From NCBI GenBank assembly GCA_017303875.1, contig JAFLBP010000006.1, forward strand, positions 124,001-188,000: a stretch of 64,000 nucleotides of DNA. The letters run 5' to 3'. This DNA comes from Chitinophagales bacterium. GTDB lineage: Bacteria > Bacteroidota > Bacteroidia > Chitinophagales > Saprospiraceae. Positions 1-9,512 of this stretch are shown here, piece by piece (the stretch's first letter is position 1; each line of letters starts with the position of its first letter). A model generated the notes under the pieces. That model saw nothing but the letters and a program-made list of their open reading frames with translations. It did no database searches and was not told where the DNA came from. The translations under genes were made by a program, and so were the position numbers.

Positions 1-413
1 TTATAGTCCGGATTTACCGGATTTTTCACCATCACAGGAATATCTGTTCCCGACAGCGCGTCGGCAATTTCCTGTACAGAAAACGGATTCACCGTGGTGC
101 GTGCACCTATCCAGAGCACATCGACGCCGTATTTCAGGCATTCGTATACGTGCTGAGCATTGGCCACTTCAGTGGTCACTTTCAGTCCGGTTTCTTCTTT
201 TACGCGCCGCAACCAGGAAAGTCCCTGTACGCCGATCCCTTCAAATGCCCCCGGACGGGTGCGGGGCTTCCAGATGCCCGCGCGGAACAAATCAATGCCT
301 TCATTTTTTAAACCGCGCGCCGTAGTCAGTACTTGTTCTTCGGTTTCGGCAGAGCAGGGGCCGGCAATCAGAATTGGGGTCTTTTTATCGGGAAATATGG
401 GTGAAAATTCCAT
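1..413 (-). CDS. 3-deoxy-7-phosphoheptulonate (DAHP) synthase, C-terminally truncated by window edge
   Basis: First committed step of the shikimate pathway (PEP + erythrose-4-phosphate to DAHP), cytoplasmic. Reading the minus strand from ATG at 413 gives about 137 residues beginning MEFSPIFPDKKTPILIAGPC. The family signatures are visible: GPCSAET (residues about 18-24), FRAGIWKPRTRPGAFEG, and VLWIGARTTVNPF, typical of the AroF/KdsA-like DAHP synthases that in Bacteroidota are often fused to a chorismate mutase; the C-terminal part lies outside, so fusion cannot be judged. It starts 46 nt after the trpA stop on the same strand, so it is probably the third gene of a trpB-trpA-DAHP synthase operon, coupling chorismate supply to tryptophan synthesis. 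The frame remains open to position 1. Confidence 0.9.
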   Translation of the reverse strand, partial: MEFSPIFPDKKTPILIAGPCSAETEEQVLTTARGLKNEGIDLFRAGIWKPRTRPGAFEGIGVQGLSWLRRVKEETGLKVTTEVANAQHVYECLKYGVDVLWIGARTTVNPFSVQEIADALSGTDIPVMVKNPVNPDY

Positions 414-459
414 TTTCAATTATTTCTGAAATAAACGAAAAAAACAAAAAAATGTTGAG

Positions 460-1188
460 TCAGGATGCTGAATAGCCTACAAGTGTTTGCAGGGTTTGCG
501 ACAAATGCCCGCGTTGCTGTGCCTGAATCAGGGCGGAGCCAACAATCGCCACATCGGCATGTTGGGCTACTACCCGTACCTGTTCGGGGGTACTGATGCC
601 AAAACCAATGCCGATGCGCGCCTGCGGCGCACCCGTGCGAATGGCCGCAATGACGCGCGCCAGCTGCGGATGCAGGCTGAAGGTACTGCCCGTAATTTTA
701 AAATCAGACATCAGATAGTAAAAATCGAAATCCATGTCGATCAGGCGCGCCAGGCGTTCCTCACCGACATTTGCAGCCAGCACCGGCACCAGGGTAATCC
801 CTTCCAACTGGCGGGCAATTGGGCTGTCGACCGGCAAATCGGGCACAATCAGGTGCTTTACGCCCAGCGAAAGCAAAGCTGCCGCAAATTTTTTCAGGCC
901 GAAATGATAGATCCGATTGGTATACGACATCAGCATGATCTCCTGTTCCGGATAGCGCTGCCGGAGGGTAGCCAACAGGTCCAGACAGTCTTCAACCCGT
1001 GTCTGCTCGCGCTCCACGGCTTCCCGACAAGCTTGCGTAATGACGGGGCCATCGGCAGTGGGGTGGGAAAACGGAATTTGCAATTCCAGAATACGGCAGC
1101 CCGAAGCGATGTACTGTTCGGCGCTGCGCAAACTTTCGGCCAGGCTTGGATAGCCCATCACGAGGTGGGCCATAATCGGGAAATTCAT
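460..1188 (-). CDS. trpA: Tryptophan synthase alpha subunit
   Basis: Cleaves indole-3-glycerol phosphate to indole and glyceraldehyde-3-phosphate, and passes indole to TrpB. 242 residues, slightly short for the family because the N-terminus is trimmed (begins MNFPIMAHLVMGYP). The catalytic acids are present: Glu35 in LELQIPF and Asp46 in TADGP. The otherwise common PFSDP motif reads PFSHP (His42), and the usual Gly after ELG is Gln, so this belongs to a divergent TrpA subgroup. The C-terminal phosphate site GIGFGIST is intact. ATG overlaps the trpB stop (ATGA, 1185-1188), implying translational coupling. Confidence 0.95.
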   Translation of the reverse strand: MNFPIMAHLVMGYPSLAESLRSAEQYIASGCRILELQIPFSHPTADGPVITQACREAVEREQTRVEDCLDLLATLRQRYPEQEIMLMSYTNRIYHFGLKKFAAALLSLGVKHLIVPDLPVDSPIARQLEGITLVPVLAANVGEERLARLIDMDFDFYYLMSDFKITGSTFSLHPQLARVIAAIRTGAPQARIGIGFGISTPEQVRVVAQHADVAIVGSALIQAQQRGHLSQTLQTLVGYSAS

Positions 1189-2462
1189 ACGGCAAAGGCT
1201 TTTTGTGATTGATGTTGGAGCAGGTGTCGGGCGTAGGCCAGCAGATTTTCTTCCTGAAAATGCCGCATGGTGATGAAAAGATCTTTTTCTCCCCGACCGG
1301 AAGCATTAATAACCACGACGTCGGCCGGCGTCAGCGTAGCCGCCAGTTCAAAAGCATAGGCAAATGCGTGGGCCGATTCGAGGGCCGGAATCAGGCCCTC
1401 CTCGCGCGCGAGGCGTTGCACAGCCGCCAGGGCAGCTTCGTCGGATGCGCGTTCAAACTCAACGCGCCCCGCATCGGCCAGCCAGGCGAGAATCGGGCTG
1501 ACACCGCAGTAATCCAGTCCGGCTGAAACCGAGCTGGTATTACTGATATTGCCGCCGTCGTCTTGCAGAAAGTATGAATAATATCCTTCAAAGATGCCGG
1601 GTTGGCCATCGAGCAACTTGGCGGCGTGCTCGCCGGGCTGCTTGCCATGTCCGCCGGCTTCCACACCGATCAGACGCACTTCGGCATCGTCCAAAAAATC
1701 AAAAAACATACCCATGGCATTGGAGCCGCCGCCCACACAGGCTACGCAGGCATTGGGCAGTCGCCCCGTCAGGCTTTCGCATTGACTGCGAATTTCTTCC
1801 CCGACCACCTTCTGAAAAAAGGTATTCATGGCCGGGTAAGGATGCGGGCCCACCGCCGAACCGAGCAGGTAAAAACTCGTTGGGTTGGCTACCCAGTCTT
1901 TAAATGCCGCAATCACGGCATCATTGAGCGTTTGGCTGCCGTCTTCTACAGCCACCACCGTAGCGCCTAGCAGTTCCATCCAGTACACATTGGGGCGCTG
2001 GCGCTCATAGTCTTTTTTACCCATATAAACGGTGCACTCCAAACCAAAACGCGCACAAACGGCTGCGGTGGCATAGCCATGTTGCCCGGCGCCGGTTTCA
2101 GCGATGATGCGTTTTTTGCCCAGTCGTTTGGCCAACAGCGCCTGCCCGATACAATGGTTGATTTTGTGGGCGCCGGTATGGTTCAGGCCTTCATTTTTCA
2201 GAAAAAGTTGTGCGCCGCCGATGGCCGCACTGATGCGCGGCAGGGGGGTAAAGGCTGTCGGGCGGCCGTTGATCTGATGCAATGCCTGATGAAATTCCGA
2301 CAGGAATTGCGGGTCTTCTTTCAGTGCTTCAAAGCCTTGCTGCATTTCTTCCAGCGCGGGCAGGAGTACTTCGGGTACAAAGCACCCGCCGTAAGGACCA
2401 AAAAAGCCCTCGCTATCCAGGATGTGCTGCCGAAAGGCCATCGTGTTCGTGTTTTTTTGCAT
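1185..2462 (-). CDS. trpB: Tryptophan synthase beta subunit
   Basis: PLP enzyme condensing indole with L-serine to tryptophan, forming the alpha2beta2 complex with TrpA. Numbering from the ATG at 2462, the PLP lysine is Lys100 in HTGAHKIN, the catalytic Glu122 is in AETGAGQHG, and the phosphate-binding GGGSNAMG is present. It is TrpB1-like, but with H and Y at positions that are usually N and V (HKINHCIGQ; GQHGYATA). The start at 2462 is preferred over an upstream in-frame codon (2537) because a TAnnTTTG promoter sits at 2493-2500 between them; an internal ATG at 2441 is also possible. First gene of the trpBA-DAHP synthase operon. Confidence 0.95.
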   Translation of the reverse strand: MQKNTNTMAFRQHILDSEGFFGPYGGCFVPEVLLPALEEMQQGFEALKEDPQFLSEFHQALHQINGRPTAFTPLPRISAAIGGAQLFLKNEGLNHTGAHKINHCIGQALLAKRLGKKRIIAETGAGQHGYATAAVCARFGLECTVYMGKKDYERQRPNVYWMELLGATVVAVEDGSQTLNDAVIAAFKDWVANPTSFYLLGSAVGPHPYPAMNTFFQKVVGEEIRSQCESLTGRLPNACVACVGGGSNAMGMFFDFLDDAEVRLIGVEAGGHGKQPGEHAAKLLDGQPGIFEGYYSYFLQDDGGNISNTSSVSAGLDYCGVSPILAWLADAGRVEFERASDEAALAAVQRLAREEGLIPALESAHAFAYAFELAATLTPADVVVINASGRGEKDLFITMRHFQEENLLAYARHLLQHQSQKAFAV

Positions 2463-2492
2463 AATTTGTATCAATGTATCGGTACGGTGATG

Positions 2493-2500
2493 CAAAGATA
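2493..2500 (-). promoter_or_regulatory. Bacteroidota-type -7 promoter element for trpB
   Basis: The minus strand reads TATCTTTG, matching TAnnTTTG, about 30 nt upstream of the trpB ATG. A CTTG at 2522-2525 lies at -33 spacing. It decides the trpB start at 2462. Confidence 0.6.
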
Positions 2501-2555
2501 CAGCATTAATCTTTTCCCACGCAAGTGCCTGGATCAAATTTTATCCGCGCAATAT

Positions 2556-3086
2556 TCAAAGGGAGGTTTCCGCGCTTGTATTCAGGCGATTTTTAAGCCA
2601 TTGCATTTCATAATCGACCATTAGATAGCCTTCGCCGATGGGCGTTTCCATACAGCGTAAAATTTGAAAACCGACGCGGAAGTAGAAGTTGATGCTTTTA
2701 AAATTCAGTCTGTTGACAAAAAGTCTGATTTCCTCGGCCTGCGGGTAAGCCTGAAGGAGCAGGGCGAATGCCTGGCGTCCGGCGCCGCGACCGCGTTGTG
2801 TATTATCAATATAAAATTTGTGTACAAAAAAATGCCCGGGCGTTTCGAGAGCGGAAATGGAGAGGTAACCAATGGCATCCGGGTTTTCGGCGTGGCGGAG
2901 GAGCCAGAATTGCTGGCCGTCGGCCATTTGTTGTTTGAGCGCGGGCACACTGTACCCGCGCTCAAGCATGTATTCAATTTGTCCGTCGCTGACGATACCG
3001 GGATAATGCGCCCACCAGATGCGATGTGCCAGTTCATAAATGACCGGGGCATCGGCAGGGCCTGCCGGGAGGAGTTGCAGGGACAT
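2556..3086 (-). CDS. GNAT family N-acetyltransferase
   Basis: Predicted cytoplasmic acyl-CoA-dependent N-acetyltransferase of 176 residues; substrate unknown. The acetyl-CoA binding signature is QRGRGAGR (residues 97-104) after a beta strand FFVHKFYID, followed by a typical helix. C-terminal NFKSINFYFRVGF is the usual beta-alpha motif B. It is transcribed away from the OmpH-like gene 35 nt upstream and may be co-transcribed with it; the gap to trpB contains a promoter, so it is not part of the trp operon. The identity of the acceptor cannot be inferred. Confidence 0.85.
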   Translation of the reverse strand: MSLQLLPAGPADAPVIYELAHRIWWAHYPGIVSDGQIEYMLERGYSVPALKQQMADGQQFWLLRHAENPDAIGYLSISALETPGHFFVHKFYIDNTQRGRGAGRQAFALLLQAYPQAEEIRLFVNRLNFKSINFYFRVGFQILRCMETPIGEGYLMVDYEMQWLKNRLNTSAETSL

Positions 3087-3121
3087 AGCGGAGGATTCTG
3101 TTTGCGTCGGGGTGAGCGGGA

Positions 3122-3712
3122 TTATTCTTTTTTAGCGTTGGCGCTGTTGAGCAGGTCGAGCACCTGTTTGGTGATATCGAGGCTGTCGTTGGCCATCAGA
3201 ATTTGTCCGCCGCGCGTATAAGAAAGGATATAATCGTATCCGATCTGGCTGGAGAGTTGTTTGAGTTGGGTTTCGAGGTTGGCGTAGAGGTCGTTGAACG
3301 CTTTTTTCTGTTCTTCGGCCAGCGATTTGGAGAGTCGGGCTTCTTCTTCGCGCAGGCGTTCACCGCGTTGCATGAGCGAGGCTTGGGCTTTTTCGGCATC
3401 GGCCTGGGTCATATTGCCTTCGGCATAGCGGCGCTGGAGCGCATCGGCTTCTTTCATCAATGTCTCTTGTTTGGACACCAGCGAGTTTTCGGCATTGCGC
3501 ATGCGTTGTTCGATGGCTTCTTTTTGTTGTTTGAGCCATTCGTATTTTGCGTCGAGGGTATCGGCATTAATGAAAGCGATGCGGGCGCCGCCGCTTTGTG
3601 AAGCCGGGGGCATGATGGGCGCCGGGGCAGCGGGTTTGCTGAATTGCGCGTAAAAGAGGTATCCTACGGCGAGCAGCAGTACTGCGTTGAGGAGGAGCGA
3701 TAAGTTTTTCAT
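3122..3712 (-). CDS. OmpH/Skp-family periplasmic chaperone-like protein
   Basis: 196 residues. An N-terminal hydrophobic segment (about 5-22) acts as signal or anchor, followed by a Pro/Ala linker and the start of the OmpH fold (ARIAFINADTLDAKYEWLK). A long charged coiled coil follows (about 60-150, rich in E, K, Q, R) and then a C-terminal strand (YDYILSYTRGGQILMANDSLDIT). Family members (Skp) hold unfolded outer-membrane proteins in the periplasm. The uncleaved-looking anchor and absence of a lipobox suggest inner-membrane tethering. The -7 element is at 3741-3748. Confidence 0.85.
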   Translation of the reverse strand: MKNLSLLLNAVLLLAVGYLFYAQFSKPAAPAPIMPPASQSGGARIAFINADTLDAKYEWLKQQKEAIEQRMRNAENSLVSKQETLMKEADALQRRYAEGNMTQADAEKAQASLMQRGERLREEEARLSKSLAEEQKKAFNDLYANLETQLKQLSSQIGYDYILSYTRGGQILMANDSLDITKQVLDLLNSANAKKE

Positions 3713-3740
3713 AAATAAGGTTTGAAAACAAAGTTCGGGG

Positions 3741-3748
3741 CAAAACTA
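3741..3748 (-). promoter_or_regulatory. -7 promoter element for the OmpH-like gene
   Basis: The minus strand reads TAGTTTTG (TAnnTTTG), 28 nt upstream of the ATG at 3712. Confidence 0.5.
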
Positions 3749-3802
3749 CATGTTTTTGCGTTTGTATGCTTATGTGTTTTCGTATGCCCTAAAAAACAGA
3801 AA

Positions 3803-3825
3803 GCAGATACACTTACTGTATCTGC
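3803..3825. repeat. Small hairpin in the 3713-4070 intergenic region
   Basis: A 9-bp perfect stem (GCAGATACA / TGTATCTGC) with a 5-nt loop lies between the divergent OmpH-like and hybrid-sensor genes. Apart from this and the two promoters the 358-bp gap shows no gene; short ORFs there have no coding character. Confidence 0.45.
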
Positions 3826-4058
3826 CTTCCAACATGAGTGGATTAACTGCATCACAACTTTACAGCTGTTCAGCCTTATGCTTCATCGTGTTTGTTCTTT
3901 GTTTTTATATCCTTTCGGATCTGCCGCAAAGGTCTGTTGAATGCCCGGGTGCAGTCTGATTTTTTTTCCCGCAATCCTGATATTTTTTCCCAGATATTAG
4001 AAATGATGATAATTTTAAACACAACAGCTCAATTTTTCCACATTCCCGCAGGTCGTAC

Positions 4059-4066
4059 TACTTTTG
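4059..4066 (+). promoter_or_regulatory. -7 promoter element directly abutting the hybrid sensor start
   Basis: TACTTTTG (TAnnTTTG) ends only 4 nt before the ATG at 4071. If used, transcription would begin at or within a few bases of the start codon, giving a leaderless or nearly leaderless mRNA. Confidence 0.4.
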
Positions 4067-4070
4067 CACA

Positions 4071-7000
4071 ATGGCAGCTACTCAAATCCTGCTTCGTACG
4101 GTTTTTCTGTTAATTTGCCTTGCACAGACGCTGACGCCCCTGGCTCAGGTTCGTATGGATATGATTACCGTGCAGGAAGGTTTATCGCAGGGATTTATCA
4201 ATACGCTTATACAGGACAGGCGCGGTTTTATATGGATTGGCACCAAAGACGGACTTAACCGCTACGACGGTTATCAGCTTCGCGTCTTCACCATGAATCC
4301 TTTTGAACCCTGGGCTTTGCGCGCTCCTGAAATATCCGGGCTGCTGGAAGACGGGGAGCGCCGCTTTTTATGGGTGGGTACCGATAGCGGCCTCTGGTTA
4401 TTTGATCCGGTTTCGGAGCGTTTTTATGAATTGAGGGAGTCTGGTATTAATTTACCTCAAAAAAGAGTGCATGCGCTGAGCAGCGACGACAAGGGCAATT
4501 TTATGGTCAGTTTTTCCAGTGGCGAATTGTACCATTTGAAAGTTGCCGATAGTTATGCAGAAAAAATCAGGCAACAAGGCAAAGCAGATGCCAAGGATTT
4601 TGAACTCCGCCTGATTGAACCTACTCCCTTAACTGTAAATTATCCGCCTTTGGTTGACTGCCTTTCCGACGGCACTTTTTTCTTTATAACGGCTGAAGGC
4701 GGCATCTTCACCTATCAGCCGCAAACCCAACAACGCGCGCGTTTTTCAGAAAAAAAGCAACAAGCTTATACTTATGCTTCCGACGGTATTATTTGGGCAA
4801 AAAAGCACAATTATGTTTACCGGCTACAAAAAGAAGACGGCAGCGACAGCATTCCGCCGGTCAATCACTGGGGTCTGGCCTTTAAACTTTCCGATCAGCG
4901 CATCGCCATTTGGCCGCTGCAGCACAATGGTCCGCTTTTTATAAAAAAAGATCATGCGCCGTTCTCCGCCGCAACCGGCGTGCCCAACAAATACCGTTTT
5001 GATACACCTGAGACCTCGCAGCTTTACACGCGCATCGACGTGCCGGGCAACACTACCGATGCCGTGCTGATGGACAAAACCGGCTTGTTCTGGATCGGTA
5101 CCGGCGGTCTGGGTTTGGTGAAAGTAAATTTAGAGCAGCTGGCCTTCAGAAGTTATTTTCTGGATCGCTCGGTTTCCAGTTTGCGCCGGCTGGATGCTAC
5201 ACATATTTGGGTGCGTTTTTTTGATCGCTTTTCAGCGGTACTGAATATTCAGACAGGAAATATTGAACCGGCGCCCTGGGCGCTTGCATTAGACTCCAAA
5301 CAATTAGTCAGTGAAGTGGCCGCGGATCGGAACGGCAATTTCTGGCTGATGATTCACCGCGATAACCAGCGCCGGGAAAATCGCCTTGCCATCTGGAGAA
5401 CCGCCGGGCAAACCCTGCAATACATGCAGGATACGCTGCCTTATTTTCCCGACATTCCGGAAAACATACTGGAAGACAAGCAGGGGAATATGTGGATCTC
5501 CGGTCACTCCGGCGTACTGCTGCGTTATCGGCCGGGCATCTCTACTGCCGAGCGTTTTTTTTACGGAAACCTCACACCTTCCGATGGCCGCGAATTGCGC
5601 AGCAACAGTATTGCGCAGGATGCGCAGGGTGTTTTGTGGATTGGTACCAATAAAGGTTTAATTGAAATACCGGCTGGCGCCAACAGTGTTTTACAGTTTA
5701 AAATTCATACCTACGACCCGCAAAAACCAGCCTCCATCAGTTCCAACTGGATCACACATATCCTGCCCGATCCGCGCGAACCCCATATCATCTGGTTAGG
5801 TACCCGCGGCGGCGGCCTCAATCGTTTTGATAAAACTGCCCGGCAATTCAGCTTTATCACCAAAGGGCCGGAACGCCTGCCCGACAATGTGGTATACGGC
5901 ATTTTGCCCGATGCATCGGGCAACCTGTGGTGCAGCACCAACCACGGTATTTGCCGCTATAACCCGCAGGACAACACCTTTACGGTTTACAGGGAATCCG
6001 ACGGACTCCTGAACACCGAATATAATACCGCCGCTTTTTTATCCGGCCAGGACAGCTACCTGTGGTTTGGGGGCGTCAGCGGCCTGAATGCCTTCCGACC
6101 GGCGGAAATTCAGGTGGCTGACGCCGCGCCAAGCGTGTACATCACAGATATAGAAGTGCAGGGATTGCGAATGTTTCCGGATTTGGACAATCGCCTGAAA
6201 CTCAAATCAGACCAAAACAACCTTACCGTTCATTTTGCCGTAAGCGACTTCAGAAATACGGGTGGCAATCGCTATCGGTACCGGCTAAACGGCGGCGAGT
6301 GGATTCCCCTGGGCACGGCGCACAGCGCTACTTTCTCGGCACTTCCGCCCGGCGAATACCTGCTGGAAGTGGAAGGCGCCACCGCCGACAGCCCATGGAG
6401 CGCCGAAAGTGCCCGTTTATACCTGATCATTGATCAACCCTGGTATAATTCCTGGTTGGCCTGGCTGTTGTACTCAATATTGCTGATTGCAGCCATTACC
6501 ATCTTTATCCGCTACCGTTTGCGCTTATTTAAAATTGAGCATTCCGCAGAACTGGATCGGCTTGAATCCATGCGGCTGAAATCATTTGACGATATAAAAA
6601 ATCGCTTTTTCGCCGATGCAGCACATGAGGTGCGTACACCGCTGACGATCATTCGCGGGCTTTCGGAGCGCCTCGTGCGCAACGAAAAATCAGAAGATTC
6701 GAAAGAAAACGCACGGCTGATTCTGCGGCAAAGTGAAAACCTGCTCGAACTCAGCAACCAATTGCTTGACCTTGCCCGCCTCGACAGCCGGCAGCTCAAG
6801 CTGATGCTTTTTCACGGCGACTTTCAGGAGTTTGTCGGGCAGCAGGTGGCCGGTTTTGTTCCCCTGGCGGCCGACAAAGGTGTACAACTCCATTTAGAAT
6901 GCCGGGAAAACCACCTCTGGATGGATTTTGACCCGCTGCAAATAAAAAAAATACTCAACAACCTGCTTTCCAATGCGATCCGGCATACCGATAGTGCGGG

Positions 7001-8111
7001 AAACATCACCGTGACCCTTCAACGCCTGCCTGCCATTAACAGCCTGGAACTAAGCGTAAGTGATACCGGCGAAGGTATTTCAGCGGCTGCTTTGCCGCAT
7101 GTATTTGAACGATACCATCAGGGAGAAAATCCGCGCCGCAAAGGCGCCGCAGGCATCGGCCTTGCTTTATCGGCCGAATTGGTAAAACTAATGGGCGGGC
7201 AAATTTCGGTGAGCAGTACTTTAAACCAGGGCACAAATTTTAAAATTCTGCTCCCGATTGTTCAGGCCGACAGCGCCCCCATCAACGAAGAATTTACATT
7301 GCCGGAGCAAACACCCGGACTGGCGCTGCAGGAGGCCGCTGCAAAAGCGGAAAAAAACCACCTGCCACTGTTGCTGCTCATTGAAGACAACGAGCAGATC
7401 CTGTCGTACCTGCAAAACTTTTTAAGCCGAAATTATCGGGTAAAAACCGCCAAAGACGGAATCAGCGGGATCAAAACAGCCCTGCAGTTAATTCCTGATT
7501 TGATTATTACCGATATCACCATGCCCGGTAAAAACGGATATGAAGTGACGGAAACCCTGAAATCGGATGAGCGCAGCAGCCACATCCCCATTGTCCTGCT
7601 CAGTGCCAGAACCGAAGCGGAAGATCGCCTTGAAGGGCATCGCCGCAAGGCAAACGCCTACTTGAGCAAGCCTTTTTCCGAACAGGAACTCCTGCTTATT
7701 TTGCAGAACCTGCTGGAACTGCGCAATCAATTGCGGAAGCAATACGCCGGCAGGCTGCAAAGCGGCGAGGCACTCCAACACCCGGCAACCGATCAGGAAG
7801 ACGCTTTTTTGCAAAAAATTTATACCATATTTGAGCAAAATTATCAGGACGATGCGTTCAAGCTGCCGCAGCTTTGCCGGGCATTAGCCATCAGCAGCTC
7901 ACAACTCGACCGCAAACTCAATGCCCTGACCGAACAATCGCCCATGGAAATGCTGCGGCGGTTCCGATTGGCCAAAGCGTATGAGCTGCTCAAATCCCGC
8001 CAGCCCAAACCAAGCGTCCAGGAAGTGTGTTATGCCTGCGGGTTCAAATCGCCGGAGCATTTTTCACGCCTTTTTTCCGACAACTTCGGGGTTTCACCGT
8101 CTGAAATTTGA
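4071..8111 (+). CDS. Hybrid two-component system sensor kinase/response regulator (HTCS)
   Basis: 1,346-residue one-protein signalling system. Order: signal peptide (1-25); periplasmic beta-propeller of reg_prop repeats (about 30-690; e.g. DRRGFIWIGTKDGLNRYDG, AQGVLWIGTNKGL); Y_Y_Y Ig-like domain (about 700-795); one transmembrane helix (about 805-825); HisKA with phospho-acceptor His852 (AAHEVRTPL); HATPase (N-box NNLLSNAIRH, GIGLALS); receiver domain with phospho-Asp1148 (ITDITMPG); and a C-terminal AraC-type HTH (about 1245-1346). Such proteins sense oligosaccharides and activate polysaccharide-utilisation loci, but no susC/susD pair is adjacent, so its target is unknown. The nearest glycosidase is the fucosidase at 17.7 kb. 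Confidence 0.95.
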   Translation: MAATQILLRTVFLLICLAQTLTPLAQVRMDMITVQEGLSQGFINTLIQDRRGFIWIGTKDGLNRYDGYQLRVFTMNPFEPWALRAPEISGLLEDGERRFLWVGTDSGLWLFDPVSERFYELRESGINLPQKRVHALSSDDKGNFMVSFSSGELYHLKVADSYAEKIRQQGKADAKDFELRLIEPTPLTVNYPPLVDCLSDGTFFFITAEGGIFTYQPQTQQRARFSEKKQQAYTYASDGIIWAKKHNYVYRLQKEDGSDSIPPVNHWGLAFKLSDQRIAIWPLQHNGPLFIKKDHAPFSAATGVPNKYRFDTPETSQLYTRIDVPGNTTDAVLMDKTGLFWIGTGGLGLVKVNLEQLAFRSYFLDRSVSSLRRLDATHIWVRFFDRFSAVLNIQTGNIEPAPWALALDSKQLVSEVAADRNGNFWLMIHRDNQRRENRLAIWRTAGQTLQYMQDTLPYFPDIPENILEDKQGNMWISGHSGVLLRYRPGISTAERFFYGNLTPSDGRELRSNSIAQDAQGVLWIGTNKGLIEIPAGANSVLQFKIHTYDPQKPASISSNWITHILPDPREPHIIWLGTRGGGLNRFDKTARQFSFITKGPERLPDNVVYGILPDASGNLWCSTNHGICRYNPQDNTFTVYRESDGLLNTEYNTAAFLSGQDSYLWFGGVSGLNAFRPAEIQVADAAPSVYITDIEVQGLRMFPDLDNRLKLKSDQNNLTVHFAVSDFRNTGGNRYRYRLNGGEWIPLGTAHSATFSALPPGEYLLEVEGATADSPWSAESARLYLIIDQPWYNSWLAWLLYSILLIAAITIFIRYRLRLFKIEHSAELDRLESMRLKSFDDIKNRFFADAAHEVRTPLTIIRGLSERLVRNEKSEDSKENARLILRQSENLLELSNQLLDLARLDSRQLKLMLFHGDFQEFVGQQVAGFVPLAADKGVQLHLECRENHLWMDFDPLQIKKILNNLLSNAIRHTDSAGNITVTLQRLPAINSLELSVSDTGEGISAAALPHVFERYHQGENPRRKGAAGIGLALSAELVKLMGGQISVSSTLNQGTNFKILLPIVQADSAPINEEFTLPEQTPGLALQEAAAKAEKNHLPLLLLIEDNEQILSYLQNFLSRNYRVKTAKDGISGIKTALQLIPDLIITDITMPGKNGYEVTETLKSDERSSHIPIVLLSARTEAEDRLEGHRRKANAYLSKPFSEQELLLILQNLLELRNQLRKQYAGRLQSGEALQHPATDQEDAFLQKIYTIFEQNYQDDAFKLPQLCRALAISSSQLDRKLNALTEQSPMEMLRRFRLAKAYELLKSRQPKPSVQEVCYACGFKSPEHFSRLFSDNFGVSPSEI

Positions 8112-8155
8112 GCGCTTTTTCCGAAATTCATAAAAAAGACCGACCTTTAAGCCCT

Positions 8156-9478
8156 ATGCGTAATTTATACCTGACCGATCGTTTTTTCTGGTTGTTCGGC
8201 GCCATAGTGGCGCTCTTCGGCCTTGCGTATCCGTTCGGCTTTATTTTTCCGATTGCACAAACGGTATTGGTATTGGCCGGCGCCTTGGTGCTGGCTGATG
8301 TGTTGTTGCTGTTTGCCCGACGACCGGCCGTAGGCTGTATCCGAAAAGTGAATCCGGTGTTTTCTCTTTCCGATGCCAATCCGGTTTCCCTGCACCTGCG
8401 CAATGAATCGCCCATGCCCCTGCAAATGAGTATTATTGATGAATTGCCGGTACAATTTCAGCGCCGCGATTTTGAATTAAAAATCCGCATGGCCAGCGGC
8501 GCCAACCAAAACCTGAATTACGAACTGCGCCCGCTCAGCAGGGGAGAGTATACCTTCGGCAATACCAATGTTTTTGTGTCTACGCCACTCGGGCTTGCTG
8601 AACGCCGTCTGATTTTCGGGCAAAACGACACCGTAGCCGTTTACCCTTCCATTATTCAGATGCGGCGTTATGAATTGCGCGCCATCAAACATTTGGCCCG
8701 CGAAATAGGCATCAAAAAAATGCGGCGCATCGGCCACAGCTATGAGTTTGAGCAAATAAAAAACTATGTGGAAGGGGATGATTTCAGGAGCGTTAACTGG
8801 AAAGCATCCAGCCGACGCGGCAACCTCATGGTCAATCAATACGAAGATGAACGCAGCCAGCAAGTATATTGTATTGTAGATAAAAGCCGCTCCATGCGGA
8901 TGCCATTCGACGGCCTGACCCTCATGGATTATGCCATCAATACATCGCTGGCCATCAGCAATATCATCCTTAAAAAACAGGATAAAGCCGGATTGCTGAC
9001 TTTCTCCGACGTTATGGGCGCAACCATTAAAGCCGAACGCGATACCGGCCAGCTGCCGCGTATCATGGAGGCGCTGTACCGGGAAAAAGAGCGCAAAGGC
9101 GAGGCTAATTTTGAACTGCTTTACGAAGCCGCCGAACGCCTCATCGGGGTGCGATCACTGCTGCTGCTGTTTACCAATTTTGAAAGCAGCTACGCCATGG
9201 AGCGCGCGCTGCCGCTTTTGCGCCGGCTCAACAGTCGCCACATGCTGGTGGTTATTTTCTTTGAAAATACGGAAATTCAGGTGCTGGCGCAGGAAAAAGC
9301 AAAAACCACCGCCGACATTTATCGTCAGACGGTGGCGCGTCAATTTTTACAGGAAAAAAAGGAAATGGTGCACAAACTGCGGCAATACGGCATTCAGGCC
9401 GTACTTACCCGCCCGCAGGACCTCACCCTCAATACCATCAACAAATACCTCGAACTAAAATCAAGGGGGATGATCTAG
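8156..9478 (+). CDS. DUF58 domain-containing protein
   Basis: 440 residues. Two N-terminal membrane helices (about 10-53), then a beta-rich region and the DUF58 signature YVEGDDFRSVNWKASSRRG (about 205-222). It is followed by a von Willebrand A-like segment with a MIDAS-type DKSRSM (about 242-247). DUF58 proteins usually accompany MoxR ATPases and Bat proteins in envelope stress or assembly; no MoxR gene is seen here. ATG 8156 is preferred over a TTG at 8108 overlapping the previous stop, because the membrane helix begins right after it. It lies 44 nt after the HTCS gene and may be co-transcribed. Confidence 0.88.
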   Translation: MRNLYLTDRFFWLFGAIVALFGLAYPFGFIFPIAQTVLVLAGALVLADVLLLFARRPAVGCIRKVNPVFSLSDANPVSLHLRNESPMPLQMSIIDELPVQFQRRDFELKIRMASGANQNLNYELRPLSRGEYTFGNTNVFVSTPLGLAERRLIFGQNDTVAVYPSIIQMRRYELRAIKHLAREIGIKKMRRIGHSYEFEQIKNYVEGDDFRSVNWKASSRRGNLMVNQYEDERSQQVYCIVDKSRSMRMPFDGLTLMDYAINTSLAISNIILKKQDKAGLLTFSDVMGATIKAERDTGQLPRIMEALYREKERKGEANFELLYEAAERLIGVRSLLLLFTNFESSYAMERALPLLRRLNSRHMLVVIFFENTEIQVLAQEKAKTTADIYRQTVARQFLQEKKEMVHKLRQYGIQAVLTRPQDLTLNTINKYLELKSRGMI

Positions 9479-9512
9479 GGTGAAACCCTGCAAGCGGTTT
9501 TATTATTTCGCT

